Source: an uncultured Nitrospirota bacterium (GTDB taxonomy: Bacteria > Nitrospirota > Nitrospiria > Nitrospirales > UBA8639). From it: a stretch of 64,000 nt of DNA. The notes beneath the pieces are model-generated. The model had not been told where the DNA came from and did not search any database. It saw only the letters and a list, made by a program, of their open reading frames with translations. Location: the NCBI GenBank assembly GCA_937139405.1, contig CAKZPV010000004.1, positions 124,001 through 188,000 on the forward strand. Reading direction: 5' to 3'. Shown piece after piece: positions 33,479 to 42,913 of this stretch. The number at the start of each line of letters is the position of its first letter. Position 1 is the stretch's first letter. The translations under genes were made by a program, and so were the position numbers.

Positions 33479-34441
33479 TCACTCTCCAGGCCCTTTGAGT
33501 GTAGGCATCCGTCCGAATACGAGCGAATCGGGATGCTGTTCGATTTGCTGAACCACTCGTTGTAATGTTGAGGTGAGACCTCGTAGTTCTGCAATCAACA
33601 ATCCGGTTTCACCCAACGTCTCTTGGGTAAATCGTTCAATATCTGGCCGACTGTCTTCAACGACCGTTTCCACCATATGCCCTGTGCGAGACAATCTTTG
33701 CGTCATCTGGTTCACGGCCAACGCACTCTTATTCATACGAGTCAGCAATGCTGGAATCTCTTCATTGATGGTTGAGGTCAAGAAGGCAAAATTCTCCATG
33801 GACTCCGACGCTGTTTCAATCGTATGGTTGATTGAATCACTCTGCCCAGCCAATGTCCGAGAAACGGTCGAAAGATCAGACAGCGTCCTTTCAATATGTA
33901 CCCGATTTTCTTCGTTCATTATGGCCATCACATTCTCACTAAACGCATTTAAATTTTTGAAAAGCTTGGAAAGGCTCTGTTCCGAAAGAAGTTGTGAGAG
34001 CGCCATATCTAAACGAAAGAACAGGGAAGGTCGAGATTGAATGACTGGAAACTCTTGCCCGAGTTCAAGAACCAAATGCGGTGCCTCGCGACTCCCTCCC
34101 TCCAAATTCAGCGTAGCCAAACCCGTCAATCCTTGCGTTTCAAGAGTGGCAACCGTATCGGTTTTAATAGGTGTTCCTTGGAGAATATCCAACGTGAGAC
34201 GAACCTCTTCCGTATTGTCCGGATTTAAGGCAATGTCCTTCACTCGCCCCACATCGACTCCACGATATTTCACCGATGAATTCACACTGAGCCCTGACAC
34301 CGATTGACGCATATAAGAATAATACGGGTCATAAACTCCTCGATAATCAGACTTACCTAACCAGATCACAAGGCCAAACGTAACGATGCTGAGTATCAAG
34401 ACAAAGCTGCCGGCCAGAAGATAATTGACTTTGGGTTCCAT
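33479..34441 (-). CDS. mlaD: MlaD/MCE-family lipid-binding protein
   Basis: The 320-residue protein has an N-terminal membrane helix (about residues 8-27) and a single MCE domain: YMRQSVSGLSVNSSVKYRGVDVGRVKDIALNP... with ETQGLTGLATLNLEGGS. A long helical C-terminus follows (residues 150-310), longer than in E. coli MlaD and more like PqiB/Mce tails. It would form the periplasmic ring that passes phospholipids. It lies 2 bp from mlaF and overlaps the auxiliary lipoprotein region. Confidence 0.92.
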   Translation of the reverse strand: MEPKVNYLLAGSFVLILSIVTFGLVIWLGKSDYRGVYDPYYSYMRQSVSGLSVNSSVKYRGVDVGRVKDIALNPDNTEEVRLTLDILQGTPIKTDTVATLETQGLTGLATLNLEGGSREAPHLVLELGQEFPVIQSRPSLFFRLDMALSQLLSEQSLSKLFKNLNAFSENVMAIMNEENRVHIERTLSDLSTVSRTLAGQSDSINHTIETASESMENFAFLTSTINEEIPALLTRMNKSALAVNQMTQRLSRTGHMVETVVEDSRPDIERFTQETLGETGLLIAELRGLTSTLQRVVQQIEQHPDSLVFGRMPTLKGPGE

Positions 34442-34443
34442 AA

Positions 34444-35235
34444 TTATTCTTGGTATTGGTCCCGGGCAGCCCGCCCTCGTGGACCGTAAAAATATTCATG
34501 CACCAGGGGATTCTGAGAACGCGCCAATTCCTGCATCGTGCCAATTCCTAAAATTTTCCCCTCCCCGAGAACAGCCACTCGATCAGCAATACGCCATAGG
34601 GAATCCAAATCATGAGTCACCATGACCACCGTCAAATTCAATAAGGCTTTCAGTTGCAGGACTAACTCATCAAATCCAGCAGCAATGATCGGATCCAAGC
34701 CCGCTGTCGGTTCATCTAAAAAGAGAAGTTCAGGATCCATGACAATGGCTCGCGCCAACGCGGCTCGACGCCGCATTCCGCCACTGAGTTCTCGCGGGTA
34801 TTTCACCGCACTCTCCATCGGAAGACCGACTGATGCAATCTTTAATGCCACAATTTCTCGAATCAACTCGGAACCCAGATTGGTATGCTCTTTTAATGGA
34901 ACTGCTACATTGTCTTCCAACGTCAGCGAACTAAACAATGCCCCTTGTTGAAACATCACGCCAAATCGGCGATGAATGTCTTGCGCACCCATCTGCCCCA
35001 ATCCCCTACTGTCTATCCCCATCAATTGAATGGTCCCCGAAGCCGGCACATGCAAACCAATAATTTCACGCATGAGCGTGGACTTACCGGACCCATTGCC
35101 GCCGGCAATCGCAAACACTTCTCCCTGTGCAATCGTTATACTCACATCATCATGTACAAGGGCCTTTCCAAAACGAGTGTAGACATGACTGACTTCGATG
35201 ATTGGGCTGGAGGCTTTTGTCACAGGAGTCATCAT
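34444..35235 (-). CDS. mlaF: MlaF-like ABC transporter ATPase
   Basis: About 263 residues from the ATG at 35235, whose A is also the last base of the mlaE stop. Walker A GGNGSGKST, Q-loop FQQGALFSSLTLEDN, signature LSGGMRRR and Walker B LLFLDEPTAGLDP are all present. Cytosolic ATPase of the phospholipid transporter. An upstream extension to 35373 lies inside mlaE and is rejected. Confidence 0.93.
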   Translation of the reverse strand: MMTPVTKASSPIIEVSHVYTRFGKALVHDDVSITIAQGEVFAIAGGNGSGKSTLMREIIGLHVPASGTIQLMGIDSRGLGQMGAQDIHRRFGVMFQQGALFSSLTLEDNVAVPLKEHTNLGSELIREIVALKIASVGLPMESAVKYPRELSGGMRRRAALARAIVMDPELLFLDEPTAGLDPIIAAGFDELVLQLKALLNLTVVMVTHDLDSLWRIADRVAVLGEGKILGIGTMQELARSQNPLVHEYFYGPRGRAARDQYQE

Positions 35236-36362
35236 CAAATATCCCACCAACTCAGCACAATGCTGCAAAACGCATCGAAGACAATCACTAAAAAAATACT
35301 CTGGACAACGCTCATTGTCGTTCGTCGTCCAACATCGTCGACACTGCCACGGATCTGAAAGCCTTGATAGCAACCGACCAACGCAATGATCATCGCAAAA
35401 AATGGCGCTTTGCCAATTCCAATAAAAAAATGGCGTATGGCCACGGTTTCCTCAAAACGAGACACAAACTCCGTCACACTCACATTGAGTTGACTGGAAG
35501 CAATGACTGAACCACCCAGGACGCCTAACACGTCTGCATAGACCGTCAACAAAGGGACAGCAATCAGCAGCGCGCAGACGCGTGGTACGACCAAGAGCTG
35601 TATGGGAGAGAGTCCAAGCGTCCTGACCGCATCGAGTTCTTCAGTAACTTTCATCGCCCCAATCTGTGCCGCATAGGCTGATCCCGATCGTCCAGCAATG
35701 AGAATCGCAACTATCAGCGGGGAAATTTCCCGAAGAAGAGAGATGCCCACCAGATCAACCACAAAAATATTGGCCCCAAATTGTCGCAATTGTTCTGCCC
35801 CCTGATACGCAATCACAAAACCCAACAAGAAGGCCAGCAACCCCGTGATCGGTAACGCACGAAATCCATCCTGCTCAAGGCTATAGATTACGGCCTGTTT
35901 GCGAATCAATGAAGGGCGTTTTACTGATTCGAGAACGGTTACGGTACATTCTCCTAAAAATTCCAGGGCTTTAACGGCTTGAGTAGCTTGTCGTGTTCCC
36001 CACTGCGCTAATCGGTGCTGGTAAGTTTCCTGCGTCGCTGCCGTCCCTCTCATGCGGCTCCAATCGGACGACACCACTTTGAGCAATTCTTCGAACTCTG
36101 GACGGAGCCCTTCCACGGATATTTTCCATCCGTCCTGGCGAAGCTGTGTGAGCATCCGATGCAACAGCACAGCACCTCCGGTATCCATGGCGATGATACC
36201 CACAACGTCCCATCGCAATTCTGAAACAGGTGGCCAATCAATTTTCATCATGACAGCCTGAAGGTTCATCAGATGGGGAATAGTCCATGGTCCTTGGCAA
36301 CAGACAACAGCATCATCAAGAATATCGATTGCCGGAGTATTCTCTGATGTCGTTACAAACAT
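35235..36362 (-). CDS. mlaE: MlaE-type permease with N-terminal STAS domain
   Basis: The 375-residue protein fuses an N-terminal STAS-like domain (about 1-100; GIIAMDTGGAVLLHRML is the STAS core) to an MlaE permease. Landmarks: LPITGLLAFLLGFVIAYQGAEQLRQFGAN, SPLIVAILIAGRSGSAYAAQIGAMKVTEELDA, and a C-terminal YQGFQIRGSVDDVGRRTT. The fusion replaces a separate MlaB. In the inner membrane with MlaF and MlaD. No strong ribosome site; the previous gene ends 32 bp upstream. Confidence 0.92.
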   Translation of the reverse strand: MFVTTSENTPAIDILDDAVVCCQGPWTIPHLMNLQAVMMKIDWPPVSELRWDVVGIIAMDTGGAVLLHRMLTQLRQDGWKISVEGLRPEFEELLKVVSSDWSRMRGTAATQETYQHRLAQWGTRQATQAVKALEFLGECTVTVLESVKRPSLIRKQAVIYSLEQDGFRALPITGLLAFLLGFVIAYQGAEQLRQFGANIFVVDLVGISLLREISPLIVAILIAGRSGSAYAAQIGAMKVTEELDAVRTLGLSPIQLLVVPRVCALLIAVPLLTVYADVLGVLGGSVIASSQLNVSVTEFVSRFEETVAIRHFFIGIGKAPFFAMIIALVGCYQGFQIRGSVDDVGRRTTMSVVQSIFLVIVFDAFCSIVLSWWDI

Positions 36363-36394
36363 ACACGCACCATACCGCTTACCAATTTCTTTTC

Positions 36395-37600
36395 CTAGAT
36401 GAGGTAATCAGGAGCGAAGAGCAGCATAAGTCCCAGGCTTAGCATGACCAACCCACTGATAAATTTCAGCCACCGCCCTTCTCGTTCTTGCAATTTATGA
36501 TGGCTCAGAGTCAACACTCCAATCGTGACCATCAACGTATCATCAGCAATATAGGCCAGGTTGTAGAGCCCTAGATATCCATAATACTCCCGAGTACTCA
36601 ACCCCTGTTGACTCAGTACTTGCGTGAACATCGCTGGAAATCCTGCGGTACACAGAAACTCAATCATGTTTACCAAAATCGCTAGCACGAGAATTCCAAG
36701 TATGGCTTGATTCATATGCTCGGCTGCCAAAATCTTTCGGACTCGGGCATAGAGCCTGGGTTTTGCTGAATCAGGGATGGCTAATGAAGGTCCTTGCCCA
36801 AAAGCCCAAAATTCCTTGACATTCACCAGGCCAATACCAACAGCTAGTCCGCCCATCATGACTTGGATAATGCGAACATACCCAACGAACAGAAAGACAT
36901 TCAGCCATACCGCCATAAACGCAAAATACACCACTCCGCTGACCAGAACGAACGTTCCAGCCAAGAGAAACATCTTGCGTCGATCTCGTAGGTGGGCCAG
37001 CAAGGACAATAAAAACAGCAAGACCCACATCGCACAGGGATTGAAACCATCAAGGAGCCCAAGAAAAAGTGTAAAAAGCGGGAGGCCAAGCTCTGGAAGA
37101 GTCTGATCGCCAAGATAAGGAACATGAACAAGTGATCTACCGATAGCCTTTGGCACGGACCCCGGAGGACAGGGCACCTTCAGTTCAATCGGACAGTCAC
37201 CTTCGGAGAGAGTTCCCGCACCTGGTGGCGGCCGCCCCAAAAACTTTTCAAGGTGTTTTCCAGTAGTGCCCTCAGATTGAAATCCCACCACCAGCTCCCC
37301 TCGCACATAGAAGGCGGGAACTCCAAACAAGGTCATCTCAAATTTCGCACCCAATGTTTCCAATCGACGTAACGCTTGAGGATCTTCACCAATATCCCGA
37401 ACCGTTACCTTGAGTTGGGGGTATCGTTTCCTCAACTTGGTGAGATAGTTTTTCGCCTTTTCACAATGTGGACACCCTTGACGGACAAACACTTCCAGAT
37501 CAATATCAGCGTGCTCTGCGGAACTGGCAGTCTGCCCAGACAGACCTAACATCCCAACCATTCCCAATACCAGACAAAATTTCATGAAATGATCTAGCAT
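36395..37600 (-). CDS. Glutaredoxin-like domain fused to DsbD/CcdA-like membrane protein
   Basis: The 401-residue protein has a signal/anchor segment, then a glutaredoxin fold with CPHC (residues about 43-46) and the cis-Pro loop GVPAFYVRG. It continues into six or more membrane helices with two cysteine sites embedded as in DsbD/CcdA: LDGFNPCAMWVLLFLL and IEFLCTAGFPAMF. It would carry electrons from the cytosol to a periplasmic thiol domain on the same chain. It lies within the Mla operon, next to an exported isoaspartyl methyltransferase. Confidence 0.85.
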   Translation of the reverse strand: MLDHFMKFCLVLGMVGMLGLSGQTASSAEHADIDLEVFVRQGCPHCEKAKNYLTKLRKRYPQLKVTVRDIGEDPQALRRLETLGAKFEMTLFGVPAFYVRGELVVGFQSEGTTGKHLEKFLGRPPPGAGTLSEGDCPIELKVPCPPGSVPKAIGRSLVHVPYLGDQTLPELGLPLFTLFLGLLDGFNPCAMWVLLFLLSLLAHLRDRRKMFLLAGTFVLVSGVVYFAFMAVWLNVFLFVGYVRIIQVMMGGLAVGIGLVNVKEFWAFGQGPSLAIPDSAKPRLYARVRKILAAEHMNQAILGILVLAILVNMIEFLCTAGFPAMFTQVLSQQGLSTREYYGYLGLYNLAYIADDTLMVTIGVLTLSHHKLQEREGRWLKFISGLVMLSLGLMLLFAPDYLI

Positions 37601-37718
37601 GTATTATTTTCACTTATCCATTTTTAGGGCTTTTCGCAACCTTCACCTTTCATTCAGTGAAATTGAAAAAAACGGTTCATGCAACGACTAATGGGAAGTT
37701 AAAGAAAGGGAGCAAAAC

Positions 37719-38486
37719 CTATTCAACCGTTCCTTTTTGGGCTTGCCCAGTCATCGGAACAAATCTCACCGGCAACAGTTTGATCTTCTGATAACCTTCT
37801 TCGGTTCGTTGAATCAACAGTAACGTTTGGGAAGTATCTCCAAGCGGGAGAATCAGACGCCCGCCAATAGCCATCTGCGCTAAAAGTGGTTCAGGAATAT
37901 GTCCTGGTGCTGCAGTTAAGATAATCACATCGAAAGGGCTTTCTTCTGGCCAACCTTGATAACCGTCTCCAGCTCGCACCGTAACTTTGGCGTACCCTAA
38001 CTTTGCCAATATCTCACTTGCCTGTTTCGCAAGCGGTTCGACAATTTCGATACTAAACACCTGTGCCCCAAGTTCGGCCAGAATTGCGGCCTGGTATCCG
38101 GAACCGGTCCCAATTTCTAAAACCTTCTCGCCTGGTTGCACCTTCAGCGCTTCGGTCATAAATGCCACAATAAAAGGTTGAGAGATAGTTTGCTCATAGC
38201 CAATGGGGAGCGGGAAATCTCCATAGGCCTCTTCAGATTCCTGAGTAGGAATGAACCGATGCCGAGGAACGTGGCGCATTGCCTCAAGGACGGCTGAATC
38301 GGTGATTCCCTCCCCAACAATTTGAGTATCGACCATCCAATTCCGTTCAATCTGTCTCGCCTGATCGTTGCCTTCGCCCATAGCTGCTTGTCCGTCCTCA
38401 AATGTTCCCATAACACAACCCATTGCACACCAGACAGTCACGAACACACATGTCATGCGCTTCAACGGTGAACTCCTCCCCTGCAT
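37719..38486 (-). CDS. pcm: Exported protein-L-isoaspartate O-methyltransferase
   Basis: The 255-residue protein is a PIMT with SAM site VLEIGTGSGYQAAILAELGA and family blocks RHRFIP, YGDFPLPIGYEQTISQPFIVAFM, RAGDGYQGWPEESPFDVIILTAAPGHIP and GGRLILPLGD. Ahead of it lies a hydrophobic N-terminal segment (MTCVFVTVWCAMGCVMGT) that looks like a signal or lipobox, so the enzyme is predicted to be exported. A periplasmic PIMT needs SAM outside the cytosol, which is unexplained. It lies 22 bp after mlaC. Confidence 0.88.
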   Translation of the reverse strand: MQGRSSPLKRMTCVFVTVWCAMGCVMGTFEDGQAAMGEGNDQARQIERNWMVDTQIVGEGITDSAVLEAMRHVPRHRFIPTQESEEAYGDFPLPIGYEQTISQPFIVAFMTEALKVQPGEKVLEIGTGSGYQAAILAELGAQVFSIEIVEPLAKQASEILAKLGYAKVTVRAGDGYQGWPEESPFDVIILTAAPGHIPEPLLAQMAIGGRLILPLGDTSQTLLLIQRTEEGYQKIKLLPVRFVPMTGQAQKGTVE

Positions 38487-38508
38487 CCAGATGTAACCGT
38501 ATCCTTAC

Positions 38509-39201
38509 TCAGGGAGCTGTTATCTCACTGGACTTTTCTCGCAAAGTTGTGACGAGTTCCTCATAAGAGGAGCGGTGGATGATCCGAGCAAACTGGCTAC
38601 GATAATTCTTTATCAAACTGACTCCATTGACGACCACATCATAGACGAACCATGTGGTATCTTTCTGAATCAGTCGATAGTCGAGGGAAATTTCCGTTTG
38701 TTGTGAAATGACCTTGGTCTGAACTTCGGCAAAAGAATTCTTGCGACGTTCCTTAAGATACTGCACCTCTTCACCTGAATAGGTTTCGATTTTTCCGGCA
38801 TAGGTCTTGGAAAGCAATGTTTGAAATAATTGCACAAACTCCTGACGCTCATTTTCGCAACGATCTTTCCAATGAGCGGCTAATGATCGTTTAGCCATTT
38901 CGGAAAAAGAAAAATGTTTTCCAATCGCCTGCTCGATCAACATTCGCCGTTGGGATACTTGTGTCGGTTTTTTCAGTTCGTTATCCTTAACTAATCTAAT
39001 AACTTCATTGATGGTCTCTTTGACGACAACAGTGGGATCGGAGGCATAGGTTGAAGTGGCCGTGCCTATGACAGCACACCACAGCATGACGACGCCTGCA
39101 AGTATCTGAGGAAAAGCGCCATTCACCCGCTCAACGCAACATATGAGAGTTTCCATTTTTTTCGCTACCATCAAGAACCATGACATCAATTCTTGTGCCA
39201 T
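38509..39201 (-). CDS. mlaC: MlaC/Ttg2D-family periplasmic phospholipid carrier
   Basis: The 230-residue protein has a signal region (to about residue 53, TYASDP) and the MlaC body: RRMLIEQAIGKHFSFSEMAKRSLAAHWK, FVQLFQTLLSKTYAGKIETYSGE and a C-terminal DYRLIQKDTTWFVYDVVVNGVSLIKNYRSQF. It shuttles lipids between outer-membrane and inner-membrane complexes. First gene of the operon; several ATGs near the start leave the exact N-terminus open. Confidence 0.92.
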   Translation of the reverse strand: MAQELMSWFLMVAKKMETLICCVERVNGAFPQILAGVVMLWCAVIGTATSTYASDPTVVVKETINEVIRLVKDNELKKPTQVSQRRMLIEQAIGKHFSFSEMAKRSLAAHWKDRCENERQEFVQLFQTLLSKTYAGKIETYSGEEVQYLKERRKNSFAEVQTKVISQQTEISLDYRLIQKDTTWFVYDVVVNGVSLIKNYRSQFARIIHRSSYEELVTTLREKSSEITAP

Positions 39202-39290
39202 AGCAATGTGCCTCTTACAAAATAAGGCATAAAGCTTGCTCTTTTTTAGAATAAACCCTCACAATTTTTTAGGCCAAGAAAGGTTCTAGG

Positions 39291-39503
39291 ATGAGAATTA
39301 CTGGAGTAGATGCGTTAAAGGAGAAAATTTGTGGGAAGACGATTGTGTCAATCGAACCCTCACAATGGTCAGGTGAAGTGAAATTACTTTCAAATAATCA
39401 TGCCTATGTTTCGATTAAGCTGGATGACGGAACAACTCTAGAGATCGGAGAGATCTACCTCCATGATGGAAATAAAATTTCTGACTCTCATTCTAACCCC
39501 TAA
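39291..39503 (+). CDS. Small hypothetical protein
   Basis: A 70-residue product (MRITGVDALKEKICGKTIVSIEPSQWSGEV...) predicted to be mostly beta (KLLSNNHAYVSIKLDDGTTLEIGEIYLHDG). AAGG lies upstream of the ATG. It is divergent from mlaC. No family recognised; soluble, probably cytosolic. Confidence 0.6.
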   Translation: MRITGVDALKEKICGKTIVSIEPSQWSGEVKLLSNNHAYVSIKLDDGTTLEIGEIYLHDGNKISDSHSNP

Positions 39504-39520
39504 CGGAGTACCCCACGAGT

Positions 39521-39910
39521 TTGCACAGTATTGCAACCGCTCGACTGAGGAGCATTACCCAAGTCTCGTGTCGGTATGATTTATGTTTTCGTCGCGAACA
39601 AAATGGTTTGGCTATCACAATTGCACTCAATACGTCTCCTTTGCCCGGAGCTCCCGCCGTTGATGACAAGGGTGCCTTTATAGGTTTCATTAATGAGTTT
39701 CATATCCTCAAAGTCCTCGAAAATGGCCGAGACCTAGGCCAGTTAACGGCTGAAGATATGATGGTTCAGGATTATGTAGCCATCCAAGAATCAACAACAC
39801 TCAAAGAAGCCATCAAACTCATGAAATACCAACATCTGTTGGTTCTCCCAGTTGAACGAAATGGAATGATTGTTGGCTGCGTGAGCCGCCTGGACCTTCT
39901 TCAGACCTGA
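39521..39910 (+). CDS. CBS-domain protein, N-terminus apparently degraded
   Basis: From about residue 40 the frame reads as the second half of a CBS pair protein: PGAPAVDDKGAFIGFINEFHILKVLENGRDLGQLTAEDMMVQDYVAI..., LLVLPVERNGMIVGCVSRLDLLQT. The first CBS beta strands expected before this (compare 52091, 52846, 55881) are not recognisable, and only a TTG start is available. Either the N-terminus is frameshifted or a shorter product is made. CBS pairs usually sense adenine nucleotides. Confidence 0.55.
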   Translation: MHSIATARLRSITQVSCRYDLCFRREQNGLAITIALNTSPLPGAPAVDDKGAFIGFINEFHILKVLENGRDLGQLTAEDMMVQDYVAIQESTTLKEAIKLMKYQHLLVLPVERNGMIVGCVSRLDLLQT

Positions 39911-40061
39911 ATCGGTTTGGGATGTGATCACAATGTCTGTTGGAAATCAGAAAATTGACGCCAGCGTAGAAGGACAAATTCTTTTTAATGAGGAGTTTTG
40001 GGACAACCCAGGGAAGAGTCGCTGTTGCAGGAAGCGACAGGATCAATGATGAACCGTTACG

Positions 40062-40469
40062 ATGAACACGAACATCCTTAACAGGAAGCTCCCAAAGAAT
40101 ATGTGGCGATCAATTGTGGGAAACCTCACATTCCTGACAATTTTTTTGCTGATTACCGACAGCACGACAGCTCAAGACTTATCAAATAATCCCTTTGCAG
40201 GAAAACTGATCTATCAAGCCCATTGTCTCCGATGTCATGGGCAACAAGGGAATGGGAAAGGCCCCGATGCGGCAAAGTTCATCGTGCCTCCAAGAGATTT
40301 TCATACCCCTGAGTTCACAGCCAAAAACAAATATGAATTACGCTCGACGATTATATGGGGATCGGTCTTTACCCCCATGCATGGGTGGGGACTCCGTCTT
40401 ACACCTCAAGAAATTCGCGACGTCATCAGTTATATTAGACAACTTGCTCCTTATCAACCACGTATATAA
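40062..40469 (+). CDS. Small periplasmic c-type cytochrome
   Basis: The 135-residue protein has a signal peptide (LTFLTIFLLITDSTTAQD) and one haem domain with AHCLRCHGQQGNGKGPDAAKFIVPPRDFHTPEF, PMHGWGLRL and a final YIRQLAPYQP. Closely paralogous to 30683. Soluble electron carrier, not linked to an obvious enzyme here. Confidence 0.87.
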   Translation: MNTNILNRKLPKNMWRSIVGNLTFLTIFLLITDSTTAQDLSNNPFAGKLIYQAHCLRCHGQQGNGKGPDAAKFIVPPRDFHTPEFTAKNKYELRSTIIWGSVFTPMHGWGLRLTPQEIRDVISYIRQLAPYQPRI

Positions 40470-40534
40470 ACACTGATTTTCAATCTTGCCTGAAATCTCT
40501 AAACATCGGAAACCCAAACCCTATCGCAGCACCC

Positions 40535-42901
40535 CTAAGTAGAAGGCCATTTCCAATTTTTAATTTCCGGCATGTCATCGCCATACTTAGCAATATACGT
40601 TTTATGATCGATCTTCTTATCGCGGATAGCCTGCTTGGCATAGGCCGCTAGATATCCAAGCTTCGGCACGCGATCGATCACATCCGCCACGAGATGAAAG
40701 CGGTCAAGATCATTCAGCACAACCATATCAAAGGGCGTGGTCGTTTTGCCTTCTTCCTTATATCCTCGAACGTGGAGATTCCTGTGATTGGTTCGCCGAT
40801 ACGTGAGTCGATGGATCAACCATGGATATCCATGAAAAGCAAAGATGATGGGTTTATCCGTCGTAAAGAGGGTATCGAACTCCTTGTCGGATAATCCGTG
40901 CGGATGCTCGTTTTGCGGTTGAAGCTTCATGAGGTTCACGACATTCACCACACGCACCTTCAGATCGGGAACTTGCTGGCGGAGTAAGTCCACCGCGGCT
41001 AAGGCTTCCAACGTTGGCACATCACCCGCACAAGCCATCACCACATCAGGTTCTCCGCCTTTGTCGTTACTGGCCCATTCCCAAATACCAATACCCGCCG
41101 TGCAATGCTTGATGGCGGCATCCATGGTGAGATACTGCAATCCCGGTTGCTTCCCGGCCACAATCACATTGACCAGATTTCGACTTCGGAGGCATTTATC
41201 CGCGACAAATAACAAACTATTGGCATCAGGGGGCAGATATATTCTGATCACTTCGGCTTTCTTGTTGGCCACATGATCGATAAATCCCGGGTCTTGATGC
41301 GAGAAACCATTGTGGTCTTGACGCCACACGTGAGAGGTCAACAGATAGTTAAGGGACGCAATGGGCCTCCGCCACGGAACCTCACTCCCCGTCACCTTCA
41401 ACCACTTGGCATGCTGATTGAACATCGAATCGATGAGATGGATAAAGGCCTCATAGCACGAGAAGAACCCGTGGCGACCAGTTAGTAAATATCCTTCCAG
41501 CCAACCCTGGCAGGTATGTTCACTCAGTATTTCAAAGACGCGACCGTCCATGGAAAGATGGTCATCCTCCGACAGAGTCTCGGCCAACCATCGACGTTTG
41601 GTCACTTCAAACAAGGCACTCAATCGATTCGAAGCCGTCTCATCTGGACCAAATACCAGAAAATTCTGGTTGCCCATATTTTTTTTCATGACATCTCGAA
41701 GAAACTGCCCCATCACTCTAGTGGCTTCGGCCACAACGGTGCCTGGCTTAGGAACATCAACCGCATACTCTTGAAAGTCCGGCATCTTTAACTCCTTCAA
41801 GAGAAGGCCACCATTGGCATGAGGATTTGCACCCATCCGCCTGATTCCCTTGGGTGCCAGAGCAGCCAACTGTGGGAGGAGTTGTCCCTGCGCATCGAAA
41901 AGTTCGTCGGGTTGATAACTTTTCAACCACTCTTCCAAGAGCTTGAGATGTTTCTTATTGGTTTCCATATCGGAAAAAGGGACCTGGTGTGATCGCCAGG
42001 AATCTTCAGTCTTTTTGCCATCCACCTCTTGAGGACCCGTCCAGCCCTTCGGGGAACGCAAAATAATCATGGGCCACCGAGGACGTGTGACATCCCCCGT
42101 GTTTCGTGCATGTTGTTGAATGGATAAAATCTCGCCGATCACATCATCCAAGGTTTTGGCCATCAGTCGATGCATCGTTTTGGGATCCGAACCCTCCACA
42201 AAAAATGGTTGATAGCCGTACCCCAAAAACAAGTTGTTCAATTCCTCATGACTGATGCGGGCGAGCAGGGTTGGATTCGCAATTTTGTACCCATTTAAAT
42301 GCAGAATGGGAAGAACGGCCCCGTCAGTCAACGGATTTAGGAATTTATTCGAATGCCAAGCTGTCGCAAGGGGGCCGGTTTCGGCCTCACCATCACCGAC
42401 GACGCAGGCCGTGATTAAATCGGGGTTGTCCAGCACTGCCCCAAACGCATGGGCAACCGAATACCCGAGTTCTCCACCTTCATGAATCGATCCGGGAGTT
42501 TCTGGCGCCACATGGCTCGGAATGCCCCCTGGAAAAGAAAATTGTTTAAACAGTTTTTTGATCCCTTCCGCATCTTGAGAAATGTTGGGATAGACTTCGC
42601 TGTAGGTTCCTTCTAGATACGAGTTTGCCACAAGCCCCGGCCCCCCATGGCCCGGGCCTGCAATGTACAACATATTCAGATCATGCATGTGAATGAGACG
42701 ATTCAAATGCACGTAAATAAAATTTAGCCCTGGAGTCGTTCCCCAATGCCCCAACAAACGCTGCTTCACATGTTCAAGCGTGAGCGGTTTCGTTAACAAA
42801 GGGTTATCGAGCAAGTAAATTTGTCCGACTGACAAATAATTTGCAGCACGCCAATAAGCATCAATATCAGCAAGTTCTTGCTCTGAAAGCATTGTCGTCA
42901 T
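40535..42901 (-). CDS. xfp: Phosphoketolase (xylulose-5-P/fructose-6-P)
   Basis: The 788-residue protein matches the usual length of phosphoketolases. Landmarks: [15 protein letters not shown] at the start, [42 protein letters not shown], the ThDP site [22 protein letters not shown] and the C-terminal [21 protein letters not shown]. It splits xylulose-5-P or fructose-6-P with phosphate to acetyl-phosphate plus an aldose phosphate. AGGAG precedes the ATG. Last gene of the galT-ackA-treT-xfp operon, where AckA can use the acetyl-phosphate to make ATP. Confidence 0.96.
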   Translation of the reverse strand: MTTMLSEQELADIDAYWRAANYLSVGQIYLLDNPLLTKPLTLEHVKQRLLGHWGTTPGLNFIYVHLNRLIHMHDLNMLYIAGPGHGGPGLVANSYLEGTYSEVYPNISQDAEGIKKLFKQFSFPGGIPSHVAPETPGSIHEGGELGYSVAHAFGAVLDNPDLITACVVGDGEAETGPLATAWHSNKFLNPLTDGAVLPILHLNGYKIANPTLLARISHEELNNLFLGYGYQPFFVEGSDPKTMHRLMAKTLDDVIGEILSIQQHARNTGDVTRPRWPMIILRSPKGWTGPQEVDGKKTEDSWRSHQVPFSDMETNKKHLKLLEEWLKSYQPDELFDAQGQLLPQLAALAPKGIRRMGANPHANGGLLLKELKMPDFQEYAVDVPKPGTVVAEATRVMGQFLRDVMKKNMGNQNFLVFGPDETASNRLSALFEVTKRRWLAETLSEDDHLSMDGRVFEILSEHTCQGWLEGYLLTGRHGFFSCYEAFIHLIDSMFNQHAKWLKVTGSEVPWRRPIASLNYLLTSHVWRQDHNGFSHQDPGFIDHVANKKAEVIRIYLPPDANSLLFVADKCLRSRNLVNVIVAGKQPGLQYLTMDAAIKHCTAGIGIWEWASNDKGGEPDVVMACAGDVPTLEALAAVDLLRQQVPDLKVRVVNVVNLMKLQPQNEHPHGLSDKEFDTLFTTDKPIIFAFHGYPWLIHRLTYRRTNHRNLHVRGYKEEGKTTTPFDMVVLNDLDRFHLVADVIDRVPKLGYLAAYAKQAIRDKKIDHKTYIAKYGDDMPEIKNWKWPST

Positions 42902-42913
42902 TGATGTCTCCTA

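Noticed and set aside
39932-40048. 38-codon frame (MSVGNQKIDASVEGQ...)
   Set aside because: No ribosome site, no conserved feature; too short to support.
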